Notes: a model not told the origin generated them from the letters alone. Shown: positions 10,401 to 24,780, counted from the first letter of the stretch. The stretch is DNA of 64,000 nucleotides from Lepidonotus clava (GCA_936440205.1 OW387138.1:31329541-31393540); one strand, 5' to 3'. A program made the numbers and translations.

Positions 10401-13400
10401 GACAACAGTTATAGAGTGGGAGATTTAAATTGCTTAAGAGAATCGACCAAATCGTCCACGGGAATTAAATATGCCTTTGAGACCCCATGCATCGTAAGGC
10501 TACCCAAGGAGAAGGGACTCAAATGTAGATAGAAAATTTGATCTAGATGGAAAAACAAAAGTATGCACCTGATTTTAACGGTGTAAATTGTTCTTACTTA
10601 ATATATAACACCAATATATTGTGCTAAATCCTAAAAAAAATCGACACATATTGCTATAACTTCAACACTAAGGGGAACAGCTCTACAATACTCAGTGCTG
10701 CCATGCAAGACGCTGGTGGCTGGTCATTAGCGTTCCCTATTGAGTTATAGGACTGCGACTGGAATCTGAGCAGGTTCAGATGTGGGGATATTTGTTTGAG
10801 CAGGCTGGTGCCTTACGGACTGCGCCTACTCCCTGGTGGTGTCTAGATGTTAATCTCATTAGGCTAAATAGTCTGTGCATGTCTGAGCCTTCGGCAGGCC
10901 GATTAAATGGACCAATTATTGATTGACAGATTTTGCCGAACGCCAACTGCATGGAAGAGTTATGCCGACAGTTTCAATATTGATGAGAGCTTTAAAAACC
11001 TCACAATTAATGTGTGATTTCGTTCTGAAAGCTAAATCTGCGTGACGAGCATGATAAAGGAATTGTTATCCGCATTATTTGATGAAATATAACATAATCA
11101 TACTCTGAATAATTATTGATCCAAACCATAGACATTCTCAGAATAAAGTATGAATATAGAGCTGTAAATAAACCTTCTGTAATATTGAATAAAAAAAACG
11201 AACAGCGAGATGCATGGGATAATTTGATCCGACACTTAATAAGTTGATAGCGTCGATAATTAAACAATTTGAAAATCATCATTTGGATGGACTCCATTAC
11301 ATTCGACAAGCTGATGGGGCAAAATAGGTCACACTGTCAAACCTAGTGTGAACAAGACATATTTAATTCCTTTAGTCTCATTAAATTGTCTGGGGCAGAG
11401 TTGATATAGCAAAGAACTACCATATTACTGTCCAAGGTTTCATTCTTAGTAACAATAATTGATATCATTACTAAAGATCTTAAAGAAAAAGCAACAAATG
11501 TAATCTGTGCATTTGTATGTGATGTATACAATATTGTGAATATGTTATCTTTGTCTGATTGACGACTTTGAAAACTCTGTGTTGACATGAATGTATACTT
11601 TAAAATACATTAGTCAAATAAACAATCTTGAATCTTGAATCTTGAATTCACCGTAACAATAATTGCTGGCGTATAAGGATTCTTAATTTATTTGCAAGCG
11701 TTCCCTGTAAACATTCACATGCCTGTATGTTAGCAAGACAGATCTTGGGATCTTAATTACTCTTATGTGAAGGTCCTAAAAGGCACTTAAATGGGCCAAA
11801 GTAGCGGTTGACAAGTTGATGGGACCTTGTTTATATCTAACCTTATACACACCGACTAGACAGACCTGTCTTCTTTCCACCTGTATGACTCACAGTGGCC
11901 TGGATGGGAGGAGGGGGGGGGGTGTACCTGGTTGTCAAGGTAACAAGGGGAGAATGTCCCCGGCCGTGGAGATGGTCCTCTTCTCAGGTGTGTGCTCATA
12001 GGGGTGAGTCGTACTGGAAGTGATCAAAGTCGTAGGGGCCGTCTATTGATTATACGTACGCATTTTTTCAAGAACTCAGGACCCTTCCCCTTAAGCCTCA
12101 GTTGCGCATTAGATGTGTGTAGGGACGTACGCATGTTTTTCCACAAATTTCAGACACCCCATCGCTCGTCCTTAGTGCATATGTAATAAATGGACCGTCC
12201 CTTATGCAGAGGCGGTATATATGTATCCTAGTAAATGGCCATCAACAGATAAAGTGTGGGTCGGCCACTACACATAACTCACTGGAGCCAGTTTACACAT
12301 TTAAGCAATTAAGGTTAGTCTCCACCGGCCATCTTGAAAAAAAACAACGTTCAACGACTGAAGTGCATTAATCACTGATTAAATTAATAGGCGAGCGATA
12401 CGCATCCGTGTATTGCTTGGCATATACGTTATATCAACATCAATATAAATTGTCCCCGATAAAATTATGGTGCAAATAGTTTTTATGTGAGTTGCTGCAA
12501 GTTTCCTATTGTTTTTTTAATTTTTTTTAGAAATAATTTCAATGCGAGTTTAAATTATGCAACATAACGATGAATAATGATAGTTCTAGTCAATCACCAA
12601 ATCTCGTTATCCGCCATGAAATGGTGTAGAAGACCGTCTGAACAGAAATCGACCCCCTCAGGGGACCCTCAGCTTGCACCCTGTGGTAGTCATAAAGAGA
12701 GCATGTTACACCCTGACAGGGCCAGACAGACGGTCGTTGTGTGTCATGGCTGGATTAGGTGAACATTATAGAGAAAGCTGCGTCGGGTATCGGCTTTCTG
12801 AGAACTACATGCAATGCATCTACTGCTGCATGAAGAAAATAGACTAGGATTAGATTCAGAGAGCTGTGATAGACTGAGAGCCTGGCAGGTCGCTTCTTGC
12901 CCATCGAAAATGCAATGATAAATTTGTTTAGTAGTACAAAATGGTTTTGTAGATTTCACTGAAACGCTATTTTTTGGGGGGTTAAATTACACCTCTATTT
13001 TCAGAAAACACGAGCTATATGTCATCTTGGATAATATAATAAAACATAGTAATACACAGAGTAGTCGAAATGTTATGCAGTATGTATTAAAATGTATAAG
13101 TTTTGTCCATTGAAGACCTGCGTAAAATTTCTAAAGTTTATCAACATAATGTGTTCTTAGATGAAAGAAATACCCCTTTTTCAAAAAATCGCGAATTTTG
13201 GGTGAAAAAATACCCCCTATTTTCTATTTTCGCGGACATGCGAACTTTCCTTCAATCAAATGACCCCTTCTCCACGATTTTTAGAACGCTGCTGCGTATC
13301 CCAGTGTCTGGTGAGTGTGGGTAGTCCGCAGTATACCATAGTAACTACAGTGTCAGTATAAGTTAAATGGTGAGCAGCTGATGGTGGCTCCCCCCAGCGG

Positions 13401-16338
13401 GCAGGTGGCGAGACACGTGACCAGGGGTCGGAGGTCACGTGTGTAACAGGGCGGAGATTGATTGGGAGGGGTGTGGGGAGTCAGACTGGTCGGAGCAACA
13501 GGGCAGGGGTGTGAAGGGTAGCAGCAGAGATGCCCTTTCTCCATCCTTCATTGGATTTCTGGTTGTTTAACTTTAACATTTCAAATTCTTAATCTTGAGA
13601 ACAAAATATCGTTGTTGATCGTAGACCAACAGATAGTGTTTCTAACTCTCCTTTTTGTTGTCAGAATCGGTATTTGAAATGCATTGCTAGATGTGTTTAT
13701 CAGAACATAACGCCCATTAACGGCCCTGCACCATACCCTTCTACCTCACCCAGGACTATTAGGTGCGCAATAGCGTTTTGAATTTCAATTAGAAAGGAAC
13801 CCACGAAGTTAAAGACATTAATCATTTACGAGTAAGAGGTTTGATAAAGATAAAGGAGTACCTTTTTATCATGAAGACTTCCTTGTGATGTCAGTATTGA
13901 TAAATCGGCTTTGAGAGTGAGCGGATCTAATGTAGAATGATGTATGGCGTCAGAAGACGCTTTGATCTGAATGGTTGGGTCCAAAATGGAAACGAGGCTC
14001 AACCAAACCAGATGTACGTATAAAAACCCTCGAAACGCTTGTAGATGCAAGGATTAGATTGTGGCTAGTTGTAAACTTTAAAGACATGAGTCTTTTTGTC
14101 AAACTCATTCAGAAGATTGATTTGTGCCCAGAAACGACCAGCCCATTCTGATACATGGAAACATTTTATTGGTTGTGCTCCAACGACATTATTGATACAA
14201 TTCTAAACATATATGTTCACACTGTTGGTGGTCTCACAGACATAGGCATTTCTTTTACATTTTACAAACCTGTTGTACATTCTTTTTTCTACCGTAGATA
14301 AACATCAATTGTAGGGCCTGTAGGGAAGTATGCTCCTGGTGGTCTATATTTTTTTTGTTCAAATTATGATTAAATGTATATCTGTTGCATAAGGAAAAAA
14401 CATGCCATAAAATCAACGGGCATATCTTTTTAATGTGAATAAAAAACAGTTAATAAAGATCTACAATCACCAAAGCACGAGTTGGTCATCAGTTATAGGG
14501 CCTACTGGTGACTTAAATTAATATGGTTAGGTGCCGAGTTCGATGTGGGAGTAGGCAGATTCTATTTTTTGCGGGAGGCAGGTCGTTACTACGGGCGAGC
14601 GGATTCCCCGTACTGTAGTTGAGTCTGATGGCCATAAACTCCTAAAAATCAAACAATAAAATTAAAGTTTCTTTAATTCAAGATTTCAACAGGGCAACAT
14701 AGGCCTGGTTAACAAAAGGGGTATAACCGCGTATTGGAATTTTAGTACGTCAACATTTCTTGAAATTGACCTGTGGCAATAAAAAGCGACATCATGCAAT
14801 TTATTTTGAAATAATAATTCCACATAAGGACCCCTTCTCGCTCATCCATGGCCCCAGTCTGCTGGAGGAGGGCCAGCACGCCGGGTGTACCCGCCAGCCA
14901 GGGGGGAGGGCCCGCTGAGGTTATAGTACTGCACCCGGCACACTGCACTCAACTTCCAGCCAGATTTTTCATACTTTTTGGGAGACCCTTCCAAAGTTAA
15001 AAGTTTCATAGATTATAGGTCCCACTTATACGCCGCTCTTGCCCCTATTGTTTTCTGATGGATGGTTAACCAGACATTGAACAAGCTCAACTCCTAAAAT
15101 TCATTCAGAAATATTTTAGTTGATAAAAGTAAATCTTCAAGAGGTTAATTGTTACAGTTGGTCAATGTGATATGTGATTGACAGATGAGATGAGGTGGGG
15201 AGGTGTTAGTGTTCTCGTACGCTCCTCGCTGCCCTCTGACACCACCTTCACTACGACGTACCGTAACCACCACTGCAGCTTGTTCTAGGCCTCTGTCATC
15301 CCGCCCCAAACCCTAATTAACTACTGCTCATACAGTCAGACTTTTACAACGGTAAAAACGTAACAAGTATTACATGTATACGTCTTTTGTGCCTGATTTT
15401 CAAAATGTGAGCTCTAGTGATCCATCACACTCTACATGTACTTAAACATGTTACCATATGATCGAGCTTCTTATAGATCCATTTGCTTGATGGACATTTT
15501 ATTGGCTGTTCAGCACTATTTACTTGAAATTATAGCAGGTCAATATACCAGAATTTAGAGCTCCTTACAAATGTTATTATTAACAACGAAATGATCGTGC
15601 AAAAACCAAAACAAAGAACACAGTTTACGAACATGGTGTGAAATCTCATCTTTCGCCAGATACTGAGAGAGTTTGTAGAACCCATTGCATTGATGACTGG
15701 AGAAGTCTGTATACCGGTAGTTATGTTTACAAACATACTAATAGAATTAGAGGCGCTGCCATCCCAACGCCTTTCATGCCTTGAGCTGCCATAGTGTATA
15801 TATATATGTAATTGCTTTGAGGGGCTTGCTGAAGGATTAGAAGTGTTTATTTGTATTAGGCTGTGATGTACAATAATACATACACTCTCCTCTTCATTAC
15901 CTCACCTTAACTGACTGCAGACTGATCCCGAAGGGAACTTCATCAAGTTTATTACATGAGCAAGAATGAAACCGGACGGGATCAATTCAAGGAGCAGAAT
16001 CTATAGAAAAAGATTCAAAAGCAATTTCAAAGGTTCATCATTTTAATTTTTACTGACACTTATCCTTTGTGTTCTACCATGTCATTCTGTTAACACATTT
16101 AAGGATGTATCGTATATATGTTTACAAGTCTAGGGACTAGGATATATAGTTTACAGAAGTATATATATAGTCCGGGAATATGGTTCAGTATAATACAAAT
16201 AATTATATTCCGAAGGAAAAGACCTAGATTTTCAGATCCGCTTCCCTATATACACAACATCCACTGTGCTTAACTGTTCTTCTCTCATATGACTTTATAC
16301 TTCGTCATTAGTTCGAATATTCGGCACGATATTTCATT
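7451..16338. other. Long intergenic AT-rich stretch
   Basis: Almost 9 kb without an exon, RNA gene or repeat end that can be supported. There are only short reading frames, a (CTTGAAT)3 run at about 11626-11647 that might be the 3' tail of an old retroposon, a G-rich patch near 11912, and GC-rich patches at 13380-13530 and 14830-14945 without recognisable products. Confidence 0.45.
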
Positions 16339-16342
16339 ATAT

Positions 16343-16959
16343 TGTACTAATGGCTTAGTACTTTTAATATATTGTCATGATATATAATCCAACAAGGATC
16401 AGGCTTAGCAAGTCTACTTCTAGTCTAAATATCTTGCGCTCCTAGCGCCACCTGTTAACCAGTATAAAAGGTGTTGCAAGGTAGAGAGCGAGCAGTTAGT
16501 GGTTAGTAGTCACTAAAGTTTTAGTGAGAATGTCAGCTAAGTAGGTTTAGCCAAGGAGTTATACTTGGAGTAAGTACATCGGCTCCATGTAACAGACTGG
16601 AGTTTACCAATACCCATTACCTCGGACATAGGATTGTGATAGAGCTGAGTACTAGAATGGTCTAGAAGGTGTTGGAGCAACTCGTGTTCTAAATGTGGTT
16701 GATTGCTGATAGGAGATGGGAGGTGGACTGATGAAGACTTATACATGGTGGCTTTGACTCGGGATGAGATGTTTATTGAATAAAAACCCTTTCATATTAA
16801 GAAGCTCCCTCATCGTTCATTTCTTTTGAACTATTGGGAAGTGAACGGACAAACTTTAAACGCAGTCTGAATTACTCAGGCATTCTGGAAAACAACTCAT
16901 GAAGACTTGGATATACACGAACCTTACGCAGTCTTAAATCAAACATTAACAATAGTTCA
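16343..16959 (+). mobile_element. Solo LTR, copy 2 of 3
   Basis: A 617-bp copy of the LTR family seen at 2038-2679, with the same ends (TGTACTAATGG, AACAATAGTTCA), TATA box and AATAAA signal. It is flanked by the 4-bp direct repeat ATAT (16339-16342, 16960-16963). It is slightly shorter than copy 1. No internal region adjoins it. The antisense reading frame inside it recurs in copy 3 only because the sequences are related. Confidence 0.88.
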
Positions 16960-16963
16960 ATAT

Positions 16964-18040
16964 ATCTGATCACTAATCAGGAGACACTCATACTAACACA
17001 CTGGTGAGTGACTGACTAGCCTAGTCAAAAGTTGGAAACCTGATCAAATTGAATTGTCCAAAGTCATTTTCCGCTGCTGTCCCCTACTGCAGAACCCGCG
17101 TTTTATTATCCACCGGGGTCCCCCTATAGCTAGTATTGCTGCCTGGATCCAAGGCAGGCGTCCTCGGCTGAATGTCCATAGCACTCGGATACCTCAAGGA
17201 ACTGGGCTTTTATTATTGCTACATAGTCAGGGCCAAGAAAGTTTTTTTTATCGATTATTTGCTCCGAAATGTGAGATGCCAGGGCAAAATATGAAGCATT
17301 TAATGTTTATATGAAACACATCCACGGCATGTTAGACAACACAGTATGTGATGTCATGCAGCGAGGTAGGTGGTCGGCGACGGGGTAGGAGGGGTGAGGG
17401 AGGCGGCCGGGTCCGAGGGGAGGTAAGGCCATCATTTGAAAAACATATTATATTGATTTTGGTGAGAAGAATATAGGGAAAAAAAAACGCAAACAACAAA
17501 CTGGCCTATTATCAAAACAAACAGAAGTTTTGCTGTGGGTAGTTTTGCCCCATGTATGTCTTAAATTTTCAGAGCCTTAATTAATAAGCTCTATATCAGG
17601 TCCCATATTTGATAAAACCCCAGCGGCAGGCCTGGTCTTCAATCCAACACAATCATAGATTGCACCGAATAATATCTATCCGTTTAACCACATTCATTGT
17701 ATCAACGATCTTCAATGTAGCTGATTGGAGTAAGGTAACGTAACAGGTTTCATAGTCTGGAAGTCTGTTGACAGTTCCCCTAATTTCGAAAGCTTATCAA
17801 ATATTCAAGCCTGTAGAGTCTAACTACCAGGGTCTTTCAACTGCACTGCAGTTGTATAATCATGATATCGTCTATTTGTAGCCTATTCCCAGGGAGCCCA
17901 ATCATCCTGTAATTTTGGTAGATATGTATCAATCCATGTTCAATTTGATGCAGGCGTCATGCCGAATCGAGCGGGGGACTATGAATCATCCCAGAGTACC
18001 TGGCAGCAGGGGCCGGTGGTGGGGGCGAGGGACGAAATGA
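16964..18040. other. Intergenic DNA, no gene seen
   Basis: AT-rich with a GC-rich patch at 17350-17430. A few conceivable splice signals are present but no coherent coding segment. Confidence 0.45.
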
Positions 18041-18977
18041 GTCATTATTCACCAGGCTATGGTCCATTCCGGGGCTGTGGGCTCTATACTCAGCAGGCTA
18101 GGGCCCATTCTATACTCAGCAGGCTAGGACTATAGGGCATTCATAGGCTCTATACTCAGCAGGCTAGGGCTATAGGCCATTCTGGGCATGTGGGCTTGGG
18201 CTCAATACTTGGCAAGCTAGGGCCATAGGCCATTCTGGGGTTCTGGGGTCTATACTGGGCAGGCTATTGCTATAGGCCATTTTAGGGCTGTTGGTTCTAT
18301 ACTCAACAGGCCATGGCTTTCAGCCATTCTGGGGCTGTAGACTCTATACTCGACTGGCTAGGGCTATAGGCCATTCTGGGGCTGTGTTCTCTATACTCAG
18401 CAGGTTATGACTGTAGGCCATTCTGGGGGTGAGGGCTCAGGCTCTTTACTTGGCAGGCTATTGCTATAGGCCATTTTAGGGCTGTTGGTTCTATACTCAG
18501 CAGGCCATGGCTTTTGGCCATTCTGGGGCTGTAGGCTCTTTACTCGACAGGCTAGGGCTATAGGCCATTCTGGTGCTGTGGATTCTATACTCAGCAGGTT
18601 ACATCTATAGGCCATCCTGGGGCCATGGGCTCTATACTCAGCAGATTACTGCAGGGCTATAGGCCATTCTGGGGCTGTGGTCTCTATACTCAGCAGGATA
18701 CAGCTATAGGCCATTCTTGGACTGTGGGCTTGGGCTCTATACTCAGCAGGATACAGCTATAGTCCATTCTGGCTCTATGGGCTTTATCCTCATAAGGATA
18801 GAGCTATAGGCCATTCTGGGGCTGTGGACTCTGTACTCGGCAGGCTAGGGCTGAGGGTCATTCCAGGGCTGTGGACTCTGTACCTATCAGGCTATGGCTA
18901 ATTAGGACATTCTGGGGATGTGGGCAAGATTCGGCAGGCTAGGGATACAGACCATTCTAGGGCTGCACTTAGCAGGC
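18041..18977. repeat. 46-50-bp minisatellite, about 19 units
   Basis: Tandem units contain CTATACTCAGCAGGCTAGG, GCTATAGGCCATTCTGGGG and a GGGCTGTGGGCT-like segment. Units vary in length and some are compound (a longer TGGGCTTGGGCTC version). The last unit is interrupted by the MITE at 18978-19168. Reading frames here are a by-product of the repetition. Confidence 0.88.
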
Positions 18978-19168
18978 CAGTACGTGTCGTACCCAGGGGG
19001 CTTCCAAGGTGTCTGGAACCCCCTCAGATTTCTTGCAGTTTTGTATAATGAAACTGAAAATATAAGAATTTGTATCGAAATAATCAGCCGGAACCCCCTC
19101 AGTTTTGCGTTGAACCCCTTCAGATTTTCCTGGAAACCCCTCTGATTTTAAGGCTGGGTACGCCCCTG
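18978..19168. mobile_element. MITE, 191 bp, at the end of the minisatellite
   Basis: Imperfect inverted ends: CAGTACGTGTCGTACCCAGG at the left; the complement of the right end reads CAGGGGCGTACCCAGC. They are flanked by the 5-bp direct repeat CAGGC (18973-18977, 19169-19173), which is part of the minisatellite unit. The interior repeats a GGAACCCCCTCAG-like segment. The GGGGCGTACCCAG end resembles hAT-type non-autonomous elements of marine animals; this is a family guess. Confidence 0.65.
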
Positions 19169-19173
19169 CAGGC

Positions 19174-20130
19174 TGTAGCTACCTCCGTTATGTTTTAAAG
19201 GTTAAAAACACTCTCATATCAGCGAAGGTCCTATAGACATCCAACCGATTGCAGCGTTCCTTGCATCCCATATAGTAGGCAGGGATTCCCTTTTTATCCC
19301 CGGGGGTATTACGGCAGTGTCATACACGACCCCTGCGGTTTGTCCGCATACCGCCACACACACCACCTCCGGCCAGGGGATCGACGATATGCCCGCCGCC
19401 ACGTATAGAGGCAGTGTTCTGGTGATATAAGACCAGAGCTGTTTCTTGTCACTATCTGAGCCTCTATCGGGGCACGTATGTATACGTAGTGCTCCCAAAG
19501 AGGTATACGCAATACATAATAGTTATACATACATGAAATTGAGGGCATTGCTTGGAATTAAAAATGTCAAATCTTAGTACATGAATATTCTAAAGTGCAC
19601 TACTTCAACAGTGTAATTAAATAATCCCTGAAAACCTCACCTAGTTTAACCAGTGTTTATTTTGTAATTAACAAATTGCCCTTTTTTTTCCGAAGGTTGA
19701 AGGTTGGTCTATAATATCGTAGAACTGTCTCGCACAGTTCTATGATAATATAGACCCCGGCCGGCTTCTTATCCCCCAATAAATGCCTCGTGCATAGCTT
19801 TACGCCTCGTGAGTTCCCCTCAGATACCACCTTTTTCTGCCCTGGATTGTATACAAACAGATCCCGTTACAGAGAACGGGCCGGGCCGGGGGCACGGGGT
19901 GGCATTGCCTGCGTATACTCCTCTATCGGGGCCAGGTTTTGTGGGATTCCTTCTCCTATCCGACAATTTGTTCTCTACAGGCCAATCTGTCACAACGTAA
20001 AGTCTACGGCAGCCTTCCTTGTCTGTACACTCGTCCAAAGCGGCGTGATACATTAGGGACAGTGCCCTCGCCAGTGGTGGATCCAGGGAGGTCAAGGGAG
20101 GCCCGAACCCCGACCCCACCCCTTTGGTGG
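19174..20130 (-). other. GC-rich block of unknown nature
   Basis: GC-rich compared with its surroundings. Minus-strand reading frames of about 94-99 codons lie at 19214-19498 and 19820-20119, either side of the hairpin at 19706-19756. A 13-base sequence, CCTCTATCGGGGC, occurs in both halves (near 19461 and 19918). The codon-like composition could mean a decayed coding segment of a mobile element, but no domain was recognised. Near 20086 a CAGTGGTGGATCCAGG stretch resembles a hAT-like MITE end; no partner end was found. Confidence 0.3.
19706..19756. repeat. Hairpin, TAGAACTGT-core family, copy 1
   Basis: The 23-base arms 19706-19728 and 19734-19756 are complementary except at two positions, one of which is a G-U pair in RNA; the loop is five bases. 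The inner part of each arm is CGTAGAACTGT or its complement, shared with hairpins at 24169 and 27690. The outer arms differ between the three. Confidence 0.8.
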
Positions 20131-23100
20131 ACCCCTAAACTAAAGAAAAGGCGTGGAGATGCCATGCACATGCGTGTGAATGCATTCCGCTTTAGTTCTC
20201 AGCTTATATGCTGAACCCAACGCTTATTGGAAATCATAAATTCGTCCCTGCTGATTCTGTGAATCGCTGTCATTACAAGTAGTATAGGGAGTTGGTTCTT
20301 TGGAACAGCAACAGCATCAAACATTGACAGCAAATTGGCCACTTTTGAAATGTATTATCTCCTACAAAAACAACTTGTTCTTTCCTTCTTATGGTCAGCT
20401 TTATTACTTCACTCTGCGCCGTGGCCTCTGTATGTCAGAAAGAAACCAAACAAGTAGTTGACAAGTTGCTTGTTTTACCCTAAAATGACTGTCGCACTCT
20501 TGACGTCTGAATGACCTTTAACAGGAGACAAACTGGCACAGGTCAACAGGAGCTCGATAGTACTAAGTAGTAGTGGTACGACGTGCTATATAAAACACCC
20601 ATCTAGCAGTATACATACATAAATGGGGCACATCTGAAACTTTTACTTTTAAATGTTGCATCATATGTGTTGGTGATGATGATAGATGAAATACTCAATT
20701 TTTCTTTTTAACAATTTATTTACCCTGGACGTGAATTGAATTTCTTAATTGTTCCAGTGATCAATGTATAGTCTGATTTGGTCTAAGGGTAGAGTTTATT
20801 TAGATATGAATATTCATAAGTTTTATTCATGGTAATATTACCTACTTAACTTAGTTCTCAAGCAACTTCAGTCTGGAAAGAGCCCTGGGGGGTTGGCCCC
20901 AACAAACAACCAAAATCAAGCAACTCTAGATCTTGAAAAAGTTTGTTCCTGTTCCCATAGTGACCCTTAGTGGCACACAGTTGGTAGATTTTGAAATCTT
21001 TCCGGTAAGGGGCTACCAGATATCGGTGTGCAAAATAATCAAAGAAAAAGTAAGACAAAAACGTGTCAGTCGGCAAAATAATTACCAGTTAGACTGCCCA
21101 CAGAAAACAAACCAGTTATAAGGCATTCTCGGTATAAATACACCCATGTTTTATAGCACAGTCTAGCTAGACGCTGAGAGTGTCAAGTAGAAGAGCTCAG
21201 GAAAACAAAATAAATGGGTCCAGTAAATATAGAGTCCATTGTGAGTCCATTGTGTTCTCGGTGGTGCTGAACGAGTGATACCATCCACCCGACAACCGGC
21301 CTGGTATGACCCACCCGATATCTACTACCCCATGTACCCCATCCTAAACAAAGTCAGTTTCCTGTGGGGCAACGACCAAATATTTCTCAGCCCAATGAAA
21401 CATTTGTTTCATTTTCGTTTGGTTCAAATATTTCTCCTCGGAAAATTCTGTTCACGTCTTACCAAAAAGGAAATTGAAAAAAAGGGAATTTACAGACCTC
21501 CCAACTGAGTACTTTTCTAGCCACACGCAGGACATGAAATAAAGGCAAACGTTTTCAAGGTTGGCCCGACTTTTGAGGTATAATTTTATCTACTGTCTTT
21601 AATTGTCTCATACTTTGATTTTGGTGTGACATGACTTTGACTTGTAGAAAAAATTTGGCCCGACTTTTGCTTTACATACCGTCGTCTGTACATAGGGACA
21701 CAATCTGGTGACTGTATTTCTGGGTAACTCTGCCGAATGGTTTTAAGGCAAACTTAATGTTTTTAAAGCAAAGTTAGTAACTTTGCGCTAAAAAAAAATC
21801 CAAGCATGTTATTTCTGCTCAGTTCATTTGAGGATAAAATGAAACTGATGAATTGTCAAGAATTCTTCTAATGACAGAGATCAATTCCTTCATTCTCGTT
21901 AAGAAAGATGAACCAAAAAGGTTTGACAGTGCAATTAAATGCCCGTTCAGTCAGAGTGGCGGATTTGGAGGGGGGAGGGGTTGGGTCACTAGGGTGCCCC
22001 TCCCTTTTTTTTGGGGGGGGGGGGGGGATATGTGTCACATCACTAGGCAAACTAGGCAAACACTAGGCAAACGTTTTCAATAAACAGTGCCCCTTCCTTT
22101 TCGAAATCCTACATCCTCCAGCACCGTTTGAGAAAGCAGTTTCAAGTGTAGGGGTGTGGGGTGGAGGGCGCACCCTCATACGTCTTGAACCAAATATTGA
22201 TATTCTTTATGTAAAATTCGAGGCCGGAAGTTTTAAAGGAGTTTAATGAAACTATAATATTGATATTCATTGTGGATAACGGCTATCTAAGATCAAGAAC
22301 CTTCTCTTTGAACTTAGATGACCAAGTGAGAAAATACCCCAAGCGCAACCGGCGACAAATATGTTCCTTGTCACAAGTTTAGCTATCGTACGTTCATAAT
22401 CATAAAACAATGTCAAGCTTAAAGTTTGTTTGGATATCAAAGCATTAGATCATCTCACCGGGAAGATTATTAGTATTACAGATACTCATGTTATGTATGA
22501 TGATAAAAGCGGCTACTTTCTGTTTTGACCATGCAGATCTATAAAAGTACTCGCGTGAGAAACCTCGCTCATTGGGTTCGACGTTACTTGTCAAGGAGGT
22601 TTAGCTTTTTTCCCCCCCAATACTGCAAGTTACTTTCATCCTTCTCGTGCTGTGAGTAATAAGTTTTTACTAAAATTTGTGGTTTAGCCTGCAAAAATTT
22701 AAAATTTAGGAATATTGGGAGCCTTCCTGTGGACGGGAGAATAACCGAGAGAAATAGGTTAATGATTGCAATATCCCTTTTCAGAATCGTTGACATGTAG
22801 TCTGAAGAACTTTTGAATAGGTGCATTCAAAAAGAGATTATTACAATGCAGCACTTGAGGCCTCTAGCCAAACGATCAACGCAGTACAGGGAATGCTAAC
22901 AGAGCTATTGAGGCCTCGTGTGTAAGATTTTATCGTCGGTTTTATCTGAAACGACTGTTGGAGGCCCGTATCCTCTAGCATTAATACATAGGCCTAATTA
23001 TATAAACATCTTTAAGCTGCGGTTTTATTAAGGAACGCCCTACTTCTCTTCCGTTGCGATGTATTCATACTGAGAACACTGACACGCCAATATAAATTGG

Positions 23101-24168
23101 TAGGTTATTCGGAGAATAAGCCCATCCCAGTATACATGAACATCAAATTTTACCATGAAATTACATAGTAATTTCTTTCTGATTTAATCCCCAAAGATAG
23201 AAGTGTGAAACTTAATGAACCAAGGTGGTTTGGTTGACAAATTGCTCCCTAAAATTGGTAAAATACCACTTTGTATATTTGCCTTTTTCCCATAGGAACC
23301 AATGTTAAAGCCTGTCAGCCCAACCTATAATGTCCAACCATATTTTCTCTAAAATGCAGCATTTTGATTGGCTGGCAAACCTGCAAATCTGTTAAATGGT
23401 AAAATCTAAGAAATCCTTATGTTTTATCAGTACTTGGTGAAATAGAAAAATGTAATTCTTAGTTATCCCAGTAATCCCAGCTCTTGGAGACAAGGATCGC
23501 TCATACCGTAATTTTGTCCGACCCTTGTCCAACCCTCCGATATACCCAATGTGGGATGGGCTTATTGAGAGTCAAAGGAACTTTGGCCATGAACTGTGCT
23601 GCCATCTCGTGGGAGGCTGGGGAAGTGAGCATCACAAAACGATGTTTGTATCTTGATATGTCACCGCCTGGTTCGACCAGTTATTTGATATGACCTCAGG
23701 CTTTTCCGGAAATGCTTTTGTTAAGATGAATATATAGGTTCTATTTTTTCTTTTAGCAATATTTGATGAATGATCCACGTACCGTGCATACATATTCTTT
23801 GTGTTAGGTTGACTGGTTATATCAAAATCGGGTCATAATGTCAAGGGACAAGGGAATTTCAGTCAACGTAACTATAGAAATGACGTAGCAGAATAATTTA
23901 GAAGTATGATATCAAACGTTACAGGTTTATACGTTGTATACGCCTCGATCAGTTGACTATTTTACTTAGGAAATAATGGCTAGTATAAGATTTGTGTCAG
24001 TTCTTGGCGGTCAGTTTGATATACACTGTATTGTAGATAATGGGTCATAATAACGTATAAAGTGGTTGGGTAGTGTGAAGAACGATGAACGTGCCCGTAA
24101 TCACGCACCGTTACAGCTCATATTACCACAGTATGTATTATACACTTCTCAGTTGAGGTAATATCTTA
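20131..24168. other. Intergenic AT-rich stretch
   Basis: No gene seen over about 4 kb. It contains a poly-G run (22013-22027) next to a GTGGCGGATTTGGAGGGG segment that may be a decayed MITE end. The 16-base sequence AGGCAAACGTTTTCAA occurs twice, near 21544 and 22067. Otherwise only short random reading frames. Confidence 0.45.
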
Positions 24169-24224
24169 GTAACGCTTGATACCACCGTAGAACTGTAAAG
24201 TTCTATGGTGGTATCAAGTGTTAC
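24169..24224. repeat. Hairpin, TAGAACTGT-core family, copy 2
   Basis: Arms of 26 bases (24169-24194 and 24199-24224) with a four-base loop GTAA. The only two departures from perfect pairing are G opposite T, which are G-U pairs in a + strand transcript. It shares the inner core CGTAGAACT with the hairpin at 19706 and resembles a microRNA-like stem, though its arms end in single-copy-looking sequence. Confidence 0.85.
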
Positions 24225-24780
24225 GTTGACTGAAATGATTTTCTAAGTTCTTTGAAAAATCATTCATTATGGGTGGAAATATCACAATTATTCATCAATT
24301 TTCTATAGTTTTACCAGGGGCTTTGTCGACAAAATTGGTCAAAATTAGCCTGCAGGTGCTCAAAATACTATTAATCAGCTATCCGTCGAAGGGAGAATTT
24401 CGAAACGACAAAAACAGAGATTATGTGACCTGGAATTGAAAGATGCCTATTATAGATTAACTGGATAAAAGAGTAGGTCTACCAATAGACGTCCACAATG
24501 TGTCAGAGAAGATAGCATTCATCTATAGAATTAAACGAGAAGGGCCTTCCTATTTAAGTCCAGACTCTAATGTGCTTAATGCGTCCTATTTGAGGTTGAC
24601 GACAAAGGCCTGAGCCTCAGTGCTTATGAATCATAAATAGTTGAGGCCTGGCATACGAGGCTCACTGTTGACACTCAGCCCACCTCCCACTCACAACAAA
24701 CCCCACTAAATTAGGGGGATTAGCCCAGTGACCGCCACTCTCCAAGCATGGGCATCTGTGATCAGAGCCATTGTACATTG
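24225..24780. other. Intergenic DNA, no gene seen
   Basis: AT-rich, becoming more GC-rich toward the candidate promoter of the ankyrin-repeat gene. Confidence 0.5.
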
